Shown here piece by piece: positions 1 to 5,615 of a stretch of DNA of 5,615 bases. Position 1 is the stretch's first letter; every line of letters starts with the position of its first letter. The stretch covers positions 1-5,615 of the forward strand of contig CAMGRB010000110.1 of assembly GCA_946061315.1 (NCBI GenBank), read 5' to 3'. This stretch comes from an uncultured Clostridia bacterium. Its GTDB lineage: Bacteria; Bacillota; Clostridia; Oscillospirales; CAG-272. A program made the translations under genes and the position numbers. The notes beneath the pieces were generated by a model that saw nothing but the letters and a program-made list of their open reading frames with translations, had not been told where the DNA came from and searched no databases.

Positions 1-1
1 A

Positions 2-415
2 TTTATGAGTGGATACAACTGCTCACAGGCGGTTGTCGGTGCTTTTGCCGATTTATTCGGTATGGATACTAATATCGCCGTGCGATTTGCGGAAGGGCTT
101 GGCGGCGGAATGGGGCGTATGCGTCTTACCTGCGGCGCCGTTTCGGCAATGTCGCTCATAGCCGGGCTTAAAATGAGCAAGGGCGAGGCGTGCGATACGA
201 AAACCCGCTCGGAAATTTACGCAAAGGTGCGTCAGATGGCAGACGAGTTCAAGGAAAAGAACGGCTCGATTATTTGTGCCGAGCTTCTCGGTATAGCGTT
301 GCCTGCCGACAAGGGTACGTCACCCCAAAAACGGACCGAGCAATATTACAAAAAGCGCCCCTGTGCCGATTGCGTATACGACTGCGCAAAAATTATCGAG
401 GAGCATTTACTGTAA
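2..415 (+). CDS. C_GCAxxG_C_C family putative redox cysteine protein (5' truncated)
   Basis: The window opens inside this gene. The first visible codons read F-M-S-G-Y-N-C-S-Q-A, and in this family a Phe-x-x-Gly-Tyr-Asn-Cys stretch normally sits several residues after the true start. The ATG at 5 is therefore probably internal, with perhaps ten codons missing to the left. Numbering from that Met, conserved features are NCSQA (5-9), a glycine-rich GLGGGMGRM (31-39), TCGAVSA (42-48), a Cys in SIICAELLG (C91) and a C-terminal C-x2-C-x3-C (C120, C123, C127). The family is about 140 residues long and is predicted to be redox active through its invariant cysteines; its substrate is unknown and members often lie near transporter genes. 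One deviation is that the last Gly of the CGAxxG signature is Ala48. The protein is soluble, with no signal peptide or membrane segment visible. It ends in TAA 30 bases before a hairpin terminator. The family call is firm; any function is inference. Confidence 0.88.
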   Translation, partial: FMSGYNCSQAVVGAFADLFGMDTNIAVRFAEGLGGGMGRMRLTCGAVSAMSLIAGLKMSKGEACDTKTRSEIYAKVRQMADEFKEKNGSIICAELLGIALPADKGTSPQKRTEQYYKKRPCADCVYDCAKIIEEHLL

Positions 416-445
416 TTTTGCCCGAAAACAAATTGCAAAACAAAA

Positions 446-476
446 GGCGTAAGCAAATTGCTTACGCCGATTTTTT
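446..476. terminator. Bidirectional intrinsic terminator between convergent genes
   Basis: A perfect 9 bp stem (446-454 with 460-468, GGCGTAAGC/GCTTACGCC) closes a 5 nt loop. On the + strand it is followed by GA and six T (471-476), so it ends the cysteine-protein transcript. Read on the - strand, the same hairpin is followed by TTTTGTTTT (445 down to 437), so it also ends the DUF975 transcript, whose stop codon is at 494-496. The symmetry and its placement between two gene ends make the call strong. Confidence 0.9.
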
Positions 477-493
477 ATAAGTAAATTGAGTTA

Positions 494-1096
494 TCAGCCC
501 TCAACTACGGGTTGATTTTTGAGCTCCTCATAGAAGCAAGCGGTTGCGGTCTGCATATATGCGGATACCCAAAGAGTACCGATTCCGAGACAAAGAGTGC
601 CTACTATCATCCAGCCTATAAAGCTGAGCTGGAGAAGGAAAAGCTGCATCTTGTGGCCGTGCATCATCTTACGGCTCTCGTCAATGCACTGTTTAGCATC
701 ATACTCGGGGTGATCCGCTTTTATGTAGAGTGCCATCGAGTAAGAATAGCTCTTTACTATTCCGGGGATCACAAAGAGAAGCGACCAAAGGAACGTAAAC
801 AAGGCAACGAGAAGTCCCGTAAGAAAATTACCTACAAAATCTTCGGTAAATCCCTTGAACAAATCGCCGAAATCAACCTTACTGTCCTGCTCGCGTACGG
901 CTTTAAGCACAACTTTATACAATCCGTAATAAAGAGGTCCGGTAAGAATGAACGGTCCAACGAAGGTGAAGCTTACAGCGCCTAATAAAGCCTCAACAAC
1001 TAATCCCGCAACGAGTACGAGCAGCCAAGTGGTTGCGAAAATGTTTCCGCCGAGAGCTTTTCTTGCTCTTGCACGGATTTCAGAACGTGAAGACAT
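494..1096 (-). CDS. DUF975 family integral membrane protein
   Basis: This 200-residue protein matches the DUF975 family of Firmicute membrane proteins, whose function is unknown. Hydrophobic segments lie at about residues 21-40, 43-62, 91-112 and 151-176. Family hallmarks are LFKGF (79-83) ahead of the third segment, a LLFVIPGIVKSYSYSMA stretch (106-122), a polar SRKMMHGHK motif (141-149) and LSFIGW (157-162). The short N-terminus is basic, as in other members, and no cleavable signal is evident. The ATG at 1096 is preceded by AAGGAG (1105-1110) with an 8 nt gap, which supports this start. It has its own strong promoter, yet lies downstream of truB with no clear terminator between them, so some read-through from the rbfA operon is possible. 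Length is near the usual size for the family. The role may be envelope-related, but that is only a guess from localisation. Confidence 0.9.
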   Translation of the reverse strand: MSSRSEIRARARKALGGNIFATTWLLVLVAGLVVEALLGAVSFTFVGPFILTGPLYYGLYKVVLKAVREQDSKVDFGDLFKGFTEDFVGNFLTGLLVALFTFLWSLLFVIPGIVKSYSYSMALYIKADHPEYDAKQCIDESRKMMHGHKMQLFLLQLSFIGWMIVGTLCLGIGTLWVSAYMQTATACFYEELKNQPVVEG

Positions 1097-1178
1097 AACA
1101 AATTCTCCTTAAAATATTTCGATGGGATTTACCCAGCGTTTATTCCGCAAAAAACGCAACGTTTATTACGGTAATTAT

Positions 1179-1207
1179 ATTATATAATACTTTTGTTGTC
1201 TTGTCAA
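1179..1207 (-). promoter_or_regulatory. Near-perfect sigma-A promoter for the DUF975 gene
   Basis: On the - strand, TTGACA (1207-1202) and TATAAT (1184-1179) are both exact consensus hexamers separated by exactly 17 bp. Transcription would start near 1172, giving a leader of about 75 nt before the ATG at 1096, with the ribosome site AAGGAG at 1105-1110. The -35 box begins only 14 bp after the truB stop codon. The leader contains several short competing hairpins, described under findings. Both hexamers matching fully suggests high basal expression. Confidence 0.85.
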
Positions 1208-1221
1208 TATTTTCAAAAAGA

Positions 1222-2130
1222 TTACAGTACGAATATTTTTACCGCCTTTATCGCGGAGCCGTTTTCGTATTCTTTTACCTTGCCGAGTGCAAAAAAGCCG
1301 TTTTTGTCACGAATACGCACAAATTCGTCCACAGGGTAGGCAGTTTTTATTTTGTGTTGATATATTTCGCAACCGCTTCTGCAAAGCTTTGCATAAAAAC
1401 CGTCAAGGGTGACGGCTGGCAACTCGGAAAAAAGCGTTTCAACGGGTCTTACGACAGACGCTCTTTGCTCGGGCGTCATATTTTCAAGCTCACAAACCGT
1501 ATATGCGTCCTTTATATCGAAATTGCCGCTTCTCGTTCTCTCAAGCGAGCTCATTGCGGCACCGCAACCGAGTTTTTTGCCTATATCCGCGCAAAGAGTT
1601 CTTATGTAAGTTCCCTTTGAGCACTCCACGTCAAGGGTGTATATTCCCTCTTTTTCCGACACTTCCTCGGGTAAAATTGATTTTATCTCTATTTTCCTCG
1701 GCGTGCGCTCTACCTCCTTGCCCTCTCTTGCAAGATCGACAAGCTTTTTGCCGCCGACCTTCAGGGCGCTGTACATCGGAGGCGTCTGGTATATCTCGCC
1801 GACAAATTCCTTGCATATCTTAAAAAATTCGGTTTTTCCCGGCAGAGTGTCGCTCGTTTTTAGTATTTTGCCCGTTATATCCTCGGTATCGGTTTCAATA
1901 CCGAGCTTTATTTCGGCAACGTATCTCTTACTGTCCGACACAAGATATTCCGCCGCCTTTGCCGCCCTGCCGATAAGTATCGGTAAAACGCCCGTTGCCA
2001 TAGGGTCAAGGGTGCCCGTATGCCCGACCTTTTTAGTGCCGTAAAGGCGTCTTATTTTCGCCACTATATCGTGCGAGGTAACGCCCTTGTGCTTGTTTAC
2101 TATTATTACGCCGTTTATATCGTTTTCCAT
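1222..2130 (-). CDS. truB: tRNA pseudouridine(55) synthase TruB
   Basis: TruB isomerises uridine 55 in the T-loop of tRNAs to pseudouridine. The 302-residue product is of normal bacterial length. The N-terminal start GVIIVNKHKGVTSHDIV (7-23) is typical. The catalytic motif GHTGTLDPMATGVL (36-49) carries the nucleophilic Asp42. Tyr70 in SKRYVAEIKLG, QTPPMYSALK (115-124) and KGTYIRTL (172-179, with Tyr175 and Arg177) correspond to the known active-site residues Tyr76, Tyr179 and Arg181 of the E. coli enzyme. The last 70 or so residues form the usual C-terminal RNA-binding extension. The ATG lies 1 bp after the nrnA stop (TAATATG on the - strand) and has only a weak GGA-like ribosome site, so translation is probably coupled to nrnA. 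It is the last gene of the rbfA operon. No strong terminator follows; the DUF975 promoter starts almost at once. Nothing unusual is seen in the protein. Confidence 0.97.
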   Translation of the reverse strand: MENDINGVIIVNKHKGVTSHDIVAKIRRLYGTKKVGHTGTLDPMATGVLPILIGRAAKAAEYLVSDSKRYVAEIKLGIETDTEDITGKILKTSDTLPGKTEFFKICKEFVGEIYQTPPMYSALKVGGKKLVDLAREGKEVERTPRKIEIKSILPEEVSEKEGIYTLDVECSKGTYIRTLCADIGKKLGCGAAMSSLERTRSGNFDIKDAYTVCELENMTPEQRASVVRPVETLFSELPAVTLDGFYAKLCRSGCEIYQHKIKTAYPVDEFVRIRDKNGFFALGKVKEYENGSAIKAVKIFVL

Positions 2131-2131
2131 A

Positions 2132-3109
2132 TTATTTTCCGCTTTTCTCTATCGCCTCGGAAAAGAGCGATACGCAAACCTCAAGCGCTTCCTCGGGTGT
2201 GCCCGCCGTAAAGGTTGCGCCTGCCGCCCTCGGATGACCGCCGCCGCCGAGCTTTGCGCAAACTGCCGACACGTCAATATCCCCGTTTGCCCTTGACGAA
2301 ATAAAGAATTTATTTTCGTCCTTTGAGGACTGCTTTAACGATACGGCAACCAAAACGCCCTCTATCGCCCTTATATAGTTTACTATATCTCCTATATCCT
2401 CGTCGGTTACATTGCCGCTTTCTTTCATTTCATTCGTAAAGGGTATTACGGCAAGTCTGCCGCCGCAGTAAAATTTCATATTTTCATAAGTCATTTTCTG
2501 CGCGTTTATCTCGCCTATGGTATGAGAATCGAAAATCCTGCGGTTTACGTCGGCAAAGTCAATAATTCCCTTTTTGATTATCCTTGCGGCGTAAGTAAGC
2601 GTGCGCTCCGAGGTGTTGGAGTATCTGAAGCAACCCGTATCTCCCGATATGCCCGCATAAACCGACGTGAAAAACTCTTTTCCCAGCTTGTCGGTCAGGT
2701 AAAGTGCGTCGGCTACGTCGATAAATATCTCGCAACAAGCGGCGCCCATATCCTCGTAGTAGTCTGAAAAGCGGTCGTTCATCTCGTGGTGATCTATTGT
2801 TATATCGGTTTTCTCTGCAAGAAATTCAAGCTCTCCGAGCTGTTTTGACGAGGCAACGTCAACGGCTATTATCCTCTCGTATTCCTCGCCCGAGTATTCA
2901 AGCGATGCGCCGCCCGTTATAAATTCAAGCCTCTTTGGCGCCTTGTCCGCACAGGCAACAGACGAGGGCGAGCCGAGCGCTTCAAGTATGGATTTAAGTG
3001 CAAAAGCACCGCCGAGCGTGTCGGGGTCGGGATTTCTGTGCGAGAGAATGAGAGTTTTCTTTTTCTCTTTAAGTCTTATCACAAGTTCTTCAAGAGTCAG
3101 CTTCTTCAT
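2132..3109 (-). CDS. nrnA: DHH/DHHA1 phosphoesterase, NrnA-type nanoRNase and pAp phosphatase
   Basis: This is a 325-residue cytoplasmic protein of the NrnA group. By family knowledge it degrades 2-5 nt RNAs and dephosphorylates 3'-phosphoadenosine 5'-phosphate using manganese. Motifs in order are H24-R-N-P-D28-P-D30 (metal site I), D84 in IIAVDVASS (metal site II), the signature D106-H107-H108 in ITIDHHEMNDRF, D157 in GISGDTGCFRYS, and a C-terminal DHHA1 domain ending in GGGGH (288-292) followed by PRAAGATF. All metal-binding positions expected for activity are present. The substrate-binding Arg-Ser pair of DHHA1 reads Arg-Ala here (ISSRANGDIDVS), a mild variation. The ATG at 3109 lies within the end of rbfA, a 20 bp overlap, and is preceded by a full GGAGGA at 3115-3120. 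The position between rbfA and truB is the classical one for nrnA in Firmicutes. Oligoribonuclease activity is inferred from family membership. Confidence 0.95.
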   Translation of the reverse strand: MKKLTLEELVIRLKEKKKTLILSHRNPDPDTLGGAFALKSILEALGSPSSVACADKAPKRLEFITGGASLEYSGEEYERIIAVDVASSKQLGELEFLAEKTDITIDHHEMNDRFSDYYEDMGAACCEIFIDVADALYLTDKLGKEFFTSVYAGISGDTGCFRYSNTSERTLTYAARIIKKGIIDFADVNRRIFDSHTIGEINAQKMTYENMKFYCGGRLAVIPFTNEMKESGNVTDEDIGDIVNYIRAIEGVLVAVSLKQSSKDENKFFISSRANGDIDVSAVCAKLGGGGHPRAAGATFTAGTPEEALEVCVSLFSEAIEKSGK

Positions 3110-3464
3110 TTTCGTCCTCCTCGGGCTTTATATCGAGTTTTTTGAGTATTGAAGAAATGTTTGCGCCGTACTCTGCCGAGCCGTCAAACTTAAAGGTTAT
3201 TTGCGGTGTTATTCTCAAATTTATTCTTCTTGCAAGCTCGGAACGGAAAAACCCCGCCATACCGTTTAATGCCTTGCCTATCTCCGCCTCGTCCGAGCCG
3301 AGCACGGAAAAATATATAGTTGCAAATTTAAGATCCCCCGATACCTTTGCCGCCGTTATGGAAACGAGCGAGGACGCTATCCTCGGGTCCTTGACGTCAC
3401 GCAGAATCTGCGCCGCCTCCTCTTTTACCGCATCGTTTATTCTGTTTTGTCTGTATTTAGCCAT
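3090..3464 (-). CDS. rbfA: 30S ribosome-binding factor RbfA
   Basis: RbfA is a small KH-like RNA-binding protein that assists late maturation of the 16S rRNA 5' end in the 30S subunit and is important for growth in the cold. The 124-residue product has the family pattern: a basic start with YRQNRINDAVKEEAAQIL (4-21), KDPRI (25-29), VSITAAKVSGDLKFATIYFSVLG (34-56), and INLRITPQITFKFDGSAEYGANISSIL (81-107). The last ten residues are strongly acidic. The ATG at 3464 is preceded by AAGGAG (3470-3475) with a 5 nt gap. It is the first gene of the operon, with a promoter directly upstream and rmuC diverging on the other side. In most relatives infB lies immediately upstream, so that adjacency is lost here. 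Its final codons carry the ribosome site and start codon of nrnA. Confidence 0.95.
   Translation of the reverse strand: MAKYRQNRINDAVKEEAAQILRDVKDPRIASSLVSITAAKVSGDLKFATIYFSVLGSDEAEIGKALNGMAGFFRSELARRINLRITPQITFKFDGSAEYGANISSILKKLDIKPEEDENEEADS
3115..3120 (-). promoter_or_regulatory. Ribosome binding site for nrnA inside the rbfA coding end
   Basis: The - strand reads GGAGGA five bases before the nrnA ATG at 3109. The site decides the start of nrnA and lies within the codons for the acidic RbfA tail (Glu-Glu-Asp at about residues 115-117), so one stretch serves two purposes. Neighbouring genes in this operon have weaker sites, which suggests that nrnA is initiated efficiently. Confidence 0.8.
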
Positions 3465-3496
3465 ATTTTCTCCTTAAAAGGTAACTTTCTTTTTAC

Positions 3497-3525
3497 AGTA
3501 TAACATAAATGAAAGCCTTTTTGAA
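3497..3525 (-). promoter_or_regulatory. Probable sigma-A promoter of the rbfA-nrnA-truB operon
   Basis: On the - strand, TTCAAA (3525-3520, four of six matching TTGACA) and TATACT (3502-3497, five of six matching TATAAT) are separated by 17 bp. Transcription would start near 3490, about 25 nt before the rbfA ATG. The flanking DNA is very A/T rich, which would help as an upstream element. No operator or riboswitch is evident in the short leader. Confidence 0.6.
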
Positions 3526-3542
3526 TATTTTTTTCACTTTAC

Positions 3543-3571
3543 TTGAAAAAATACTCTCAAAATGGTATGAT
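3543..3571 (+). promoter_or_regulatory. Sigma-A promoter of rmuC
   Basis: TTGAAA (3543-3548) and TATGAT (3566-3571) each match consensus in five of six positions and are spaced by 17 bp. Transcription would begin near 3578, giving a leader of about 25 nt. The ribosome site AAAGGGGA (3591-3598) precedes the ATG at 3604. The box lies back to back with the rbfA promoter, with only 17 bp between the two -35 hexamers. Confidence 0.75.
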
Positions 3572-3603
3572 ATAGAAAAGGGACTTTCAGAAAGGGGATA
3601 TAT

Positions 3604-4932
3604 ATGTTTTTTGACGTTATCATCACGGTGCTCTGCACCGCAATAATCGCGCTTCTCGTTTTTCTTATCATAAAACTGCCCAAGACGGCGGGCGGGGGCA
3701 ACGATAAGAAAATAAAAGAGTGCTTTACCGATTTCGGCAATATGGTAGCCGACAACATAAAGAGGACAAACGACGCTTTTCTTGACGGAATAAAGGAAAA
3801 TATCAAAAACCTCAACGATGAGATGGAAAAGCTCAAAAAGGACAATTCCGAAAATTATATAGCCTTGACGGACAGGCTTAACGACTCTCTTAAAAAGATG
3901 ACTGACGAGGCGGAAAAGCGAAACGAAAAATCAATATCCGCGCTTAACGAGAGCTTTAAGGTATTTACGGACAGTATAGGTAAAAATCTTACCGGTATCA
4001 ATGACACGGTAAATAAAAACCTTGAGGAGCTTCGCCGCCAGAACACCGAGAAGCTCGGCGAGATAAAGACCTCCGTTGACGAGAGGCTCAAAAATACGCT
4101 CGATACGCGCCTCAAAGAATCGTTTGAAAACGTTGTCCGCGAGATAGGAAACGTAAACAAGGCAATAGGCGAGATAAAGAGTATTGCAAACGACGTCGGC
4201 TCGTTAAAGAACGTATTGACTAACGTAAAGACGAAAGGAATTGTCGGCGAGGTGATACTCGGCAACATAATAAAAGAGATACTCGCCCCGAGCCAGTACG
4301 AAGAAAACGCGGCTACCAAAAAAGGCTCGACGGAGCGCGTTGAGTTTGCCGTCAAGATGCCGACGGGCAAGGACGACGAGTTTGTTTACCTGCCGATAGA
4401 CTCAAAATTTCCGCTTGAATCGTATTACACGATACAGGACGGAGTAAACGAGGGTGACAAGCAAAAGGTAGACGAGGGCAGAAAACAGCTCCGAAGCCAG
4501 ATAAAGAGATACGCCAAGGATATTGCAACAAAATATATCGATCCTCCGCATACCACCGATTTTGCAATAATGTTTATTCCGCTTGAGGGTCTTTACGCAG
4601 AGGTTATAGAGGGCGGAATTTTCGAGGAGCTTCAACGTGAACATAAGATAAACGTGGTAGGTCCGTCAACGCTTGCCGCGCTCCTTAACTCCTTACAGAT
4701 GGGCTTTAAGTCTTATATCATAAACAAGCGCAGCGCCGAGGTGTTCAAGCTCCTCTCTAATATAAAGAAAGAATTTGAAAAATTTGCAAAAGCGCTTGCC
4801 GACACGCAGAAAAAGATAGACGACGCAGGAAAAGACCTCGACGAGCTCGTCGGCACAAGGACAAGGCAGATGCAAAAGCAGCTTAACAAGCTTGACGAGT
4901 TACCCGAGGAAGCCGAGGGCGCACAGGAATAA
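3604..4932 (+). CDS. rmuC: RmuC family membrane-anchored coiled-coil protein
   Basis: This 442-residue protein belongs to the RmuC family, first linked in E. coli to limiting inversions at short inverted repeats. A nuclease-like fold is predicted for the family, but the biochemistry is unsettled. Residues 2-24 form one membrane segment, followed by a long charged helical, coiled-coil region (about 35-205) rich in Lys, Glu and Asn. The conserved RmuC domain starts at KGIVGEVILG (211-220), the family's KGxxGE entry motif, then continues with LPIDSKFPLESY (263-274), a basic helix (about 282-312), FAIMFIPLEGLYAEV (330-344) and VVGPSTLAALLNSLQ (361-375). A second coiled coil (about 390-432) ends in an acidic tail. 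Length is typical. It is transcribed alone from its own promoter and ends before a repeat array and a terminator. Its neighbours are unrelated translation genes, so the context adds little about function. Confidence 0.95.
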   Translation: MFFDVIITVLCTAIIALLVFLIIKLPKTAGGGNDKKIKECFTDFGNMVADNIKRTNDAFLDGIKENIKNLNDEMEKLKKDNSENYIALTDRLNDSLKKMTDEAEKRNEKSISALNESFKVFTDSIGKNLTGINDTVNKNLEELRRQNTEKLGEIKTSVDERLKNTLDTRLKESFENVVREIGNVNKAIGEIKSIANDVGSLKNVLTNVKTKGIVGEVILGNIIKEILAPSQYEENAATKKGSTERVEFAVKMPTGKDDEFVYLPIDSKFPLESYYTIQDGVNEGDKQKVDEGRKQLRSQIKRYAKDIATKYIDPPHTTDFAIMFIPLEGLYAEVIEGGIFEELQREHKINVVGPSTLAALLNSLQMGFKSYIINKRSAEVFKLLSNIKKEFEKFAKALADTQKKIDDAGKDLDELVGTRTRQMQKQLNKLDELPEEAEGAQE

Positions 4933-4962
4933 AAATTCTCAAAAGTGCAAAAGCTGAAAAAG

Positions 4963-5084
4963 CCACACGGTATAAAACCACACGGCTTAAAACCACACGG
5001 CTTAAAACCACGCGGCTTAAAAATCACACAGCTTAAAAGCGCACAGTATAAAACCACGCAGTATAAAAACCGCACAATATAAAA
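4963..5084. repeat. Eight imperfect 15 bp tandem repeats
   Basis: Between rmuC and prmC lie eight head-to-tail units of consensus CCACACGGYWTAAAA. They start at 4963, 4978, 4993, 5008, 5024, 5039, 5054 and 5070; single extra A bases at 5023 and 5069 break the strict period. Units 2 and 3 are identical. Later units drift, for example GCGCACAGTATAAAA at 5039 and CCGCACAATATAAAA at 5070. A ninth, degenerate unit at 5085 (CCGCACGGTGACGGT) supplies the left arm of the terminator. A possible decayed unit precedes the array at 4945-4961. The + strand carries a stop codon in most units in one frame, so it is not coding that way. There are no unique spacers, so it is not a CRISPR array. Role unknown; slippage-driven expansion is the simplest origin. 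Confidence 0.92.
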
Positions 5085-5126
5085 CCGCACGGTGACGGTA
5101 AATTATCGACACTTCGTGCGGTTTTT
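5081..5126. terminator. Bidirectional intrinsic terminator between rmuC and prmC
   Basis: The arms AAAACCGCACG (5081-5091) and CGTGCGGTTTT (5115-5125) are perfectly complementary over 11 bp, of which seven form the G/C-rich core. The loop is 23 nt and can add a GTG/CAC pairing (5092-5094 with 5110-5112). On the + strand five T follow the core (5122-5126), ending rmuC. On the - strand the core is followed by TTTTATA, ending prmC, whose stop codon is at 5131-5133. The left arm coincides with the degenerate ninth unit of the tandem array. Confidence 0.85.
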
Positions 5127-5130
5127 GCTT

Positions 5131-5615
5131 TTATTTTGAGATTACGGCAAGTCGGTCGTTACCGCCGTAGTCTTTTACAATCTCGTAGGATGATATAAGA
5201 CCGCATAACTTTGCCTCGGAGAGCAGTTTGTCCATTTTTGCGCCCTGGTCGTAGCCGAACTCGATAAACATACTGCCGCCGTCTTTTAAGAAGGCGGTAT
5301 AGTCAAAAGCAAGCCTTTTTATTATGTCAAGCCCGTCCTCTCCGCCGTCAAGAGCGACACGTGGCTCACTTTTTACCTCTTTTGAGAGGTTTTCTATATC
5401 CTTTGTCGGTATATACGGAGGGTTGGAAACTATCATATCGAATTTTTTTCCAGGTATGTATTTCATTATGTCCGTTTGCAAAAACGTGCTCTTTTCCTCT
5501 ACCCTGTGTGCGTAAACATTCTTTTTTGCCATATCAAGCGCGCCTTTTGATATATCGGCAAAAAGCATACTTTTTATGCCGGGGCAAAGCTTTAGCAGGG
5601 AAATGCCGATGCATC
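5131..5615 (-). CDS. prmC: Peptide chain release factor N5-glutamine methyltransferase PrmC (5' truncated)
   Basis: PrmC (HemK) uses S-adenosylmethionine to methylate the glutamine of the GGQ motif in release factors RF1 and RF2. The reading frame stays open from the stop at 5131 to the right edge, so the Met at 5568 is internal. The extra codons read CIGISLLKLCPGIKS, which matches the end of the SAM-binding motif I of this family. About 160 residues of a usual 280 or so are visible; the N-terminal helical domain and the start of motif I are missing. Seen here are FADIS (the acidic residue after beta-2 that contacts the SAM ribose), the catalytic SNPPYIP motif (NPPY at 5413-5424), EPRVALDGGEDGLDII, GGSMFIEFGYDQG and the closing KDYGGNDRLAVISK, all typical of PrmC. 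It is convergent with rmuC and ends at the shared terminator. In many Firmicutes prfA lies just upstream, which would be outside this window. Confidence 0.93.
   Translation of the reverse strand, partial: CIGISLLKLCPGIKSMLFADISKGALDMAKKNVYAHRVEEKSTFLQTDIMKYIPGKKFDMIVSNPPYIPTKDIENLSKEVKSEPRVALDGGEDGLDIIKRLAFDYTAFLKDGGSMFIEFGYDQGAKMDKLLSEAKLCGLISSYEIVKDYGGNDRLAVISK

Noticed and set aside
512..985. Plus-strand open frame of 157 codons opposite the DUF975 gene
   Set aside because: It is the shadow of a clearly conserved membrane protein gene on the other strand and has no recognisable domain.
1208..1221. Terminator directly after truB
   Set aside because: There is a short T run on the - strand but no stem of useful length before it, so no terminator is called here.
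1637..2044. Plus-strand open frame of 135 codons opposite truB
   Set aside because: It lies fully antisense to well-conserved truB motifs, has no ribosome site and no family resemblance.
3855..4370. Minus-strand open frame of 171 codons opposite rmuC
   Set aside because: It is a Ser/Phe-rich translation that arises from the complement of Lys/Glu-rich coiled-coil codons. No start signal was seen.
4963..5084. Possible CRISPR array
   Set aside because: Units are 15 bp, directly adjacent and degenerate, with no unique spacers and no cas genes nearby.
4713..5090. Minus-strand open frame of 125 codons with a repeated Lys-Pro-Cys-Gly-Phe pattern
   Set aside because: The repeat is a by-product of a 15 bp tandem array that keeps frame, and the rest of the frame is antisense to the conserved end of rmuC. 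There is no ribosome site at its start and it resembles no known protein.
5131..5568. Complete short methyltransferase starting at the Met at 5568
   Set aside because: The frame continues without a stop to the window edge and encodes the end of SAM motif I, so this is a truncated full-length prmC.

Overview
This 5.6 kb window looks like ordinary chromosome from a low-to-moderate GC Firmicute, most likely a member of the Clostridia. The basis is near-consensus TTGACA-17-TATAAT type promoters, AGGAGG-type ribosome binding sites, tight gene packing, and best resemblance to clostridial members of each family. I cannot name a genus from sequence alone. No tRNA or rRNA gene, insertion sequence, phage gene, CRISPR array or toxin/defence gene was recognised, and there is no gene-free stretch longer than 200 bases.

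Layout from left to right. A 5'-truncated C_GCAxxG_C_C family cysteine protein (2-415, +) meets a small DUF975 membrane protein gene (494-1096, -) across a shared bidirectional hairpin terminator (446-476). The DUF975 gene has its own near-perfect sigma-A promoter (1179-1207). To its right lies a leftward three-gene operon, rbfA (3090-3464), nrnA (2132-3109) and truB (1222-2130), with a 20 bp gene overlap and a 1 bp gap. A 139 bp divergent promoter region separates rbfA from rmuC (3604-4932, +). rmuC is followed by an array of about eight imperfect 15 bp tandem repeats (4963-5084). The array runs directly into a bidirectional terminator (5081-5126) shared with the convergent prmC gene (5131 to the right edge, -, 5'-truncated).

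Functionally, most of the window serves translation and RNA metabolism. RbfA matures the 30S subunit, NrnA degrades nanoRNA and pAp, TruB makes pseudouridine 55 in tRNA, and PrmC methylates release factors. rbfA-nrnA-truB is the tail of the widespread nusA-infB-rbfA-nrnA-truB cluster, but here it begins with rbfA and its own promoter, so infB is not adjacent. RmuC is an inner-membrane-anchored coiled-coil protein linked to limiting DNA inversions at repeats.

I did not find a convincing undescribed system. The least explained element is the 15 bp tandem array, whose unit resembles one arm of the adjoining terminator. A secondary curiosity is the DUF975 leader, which can form small competing hairpins, one of them followed by six U.
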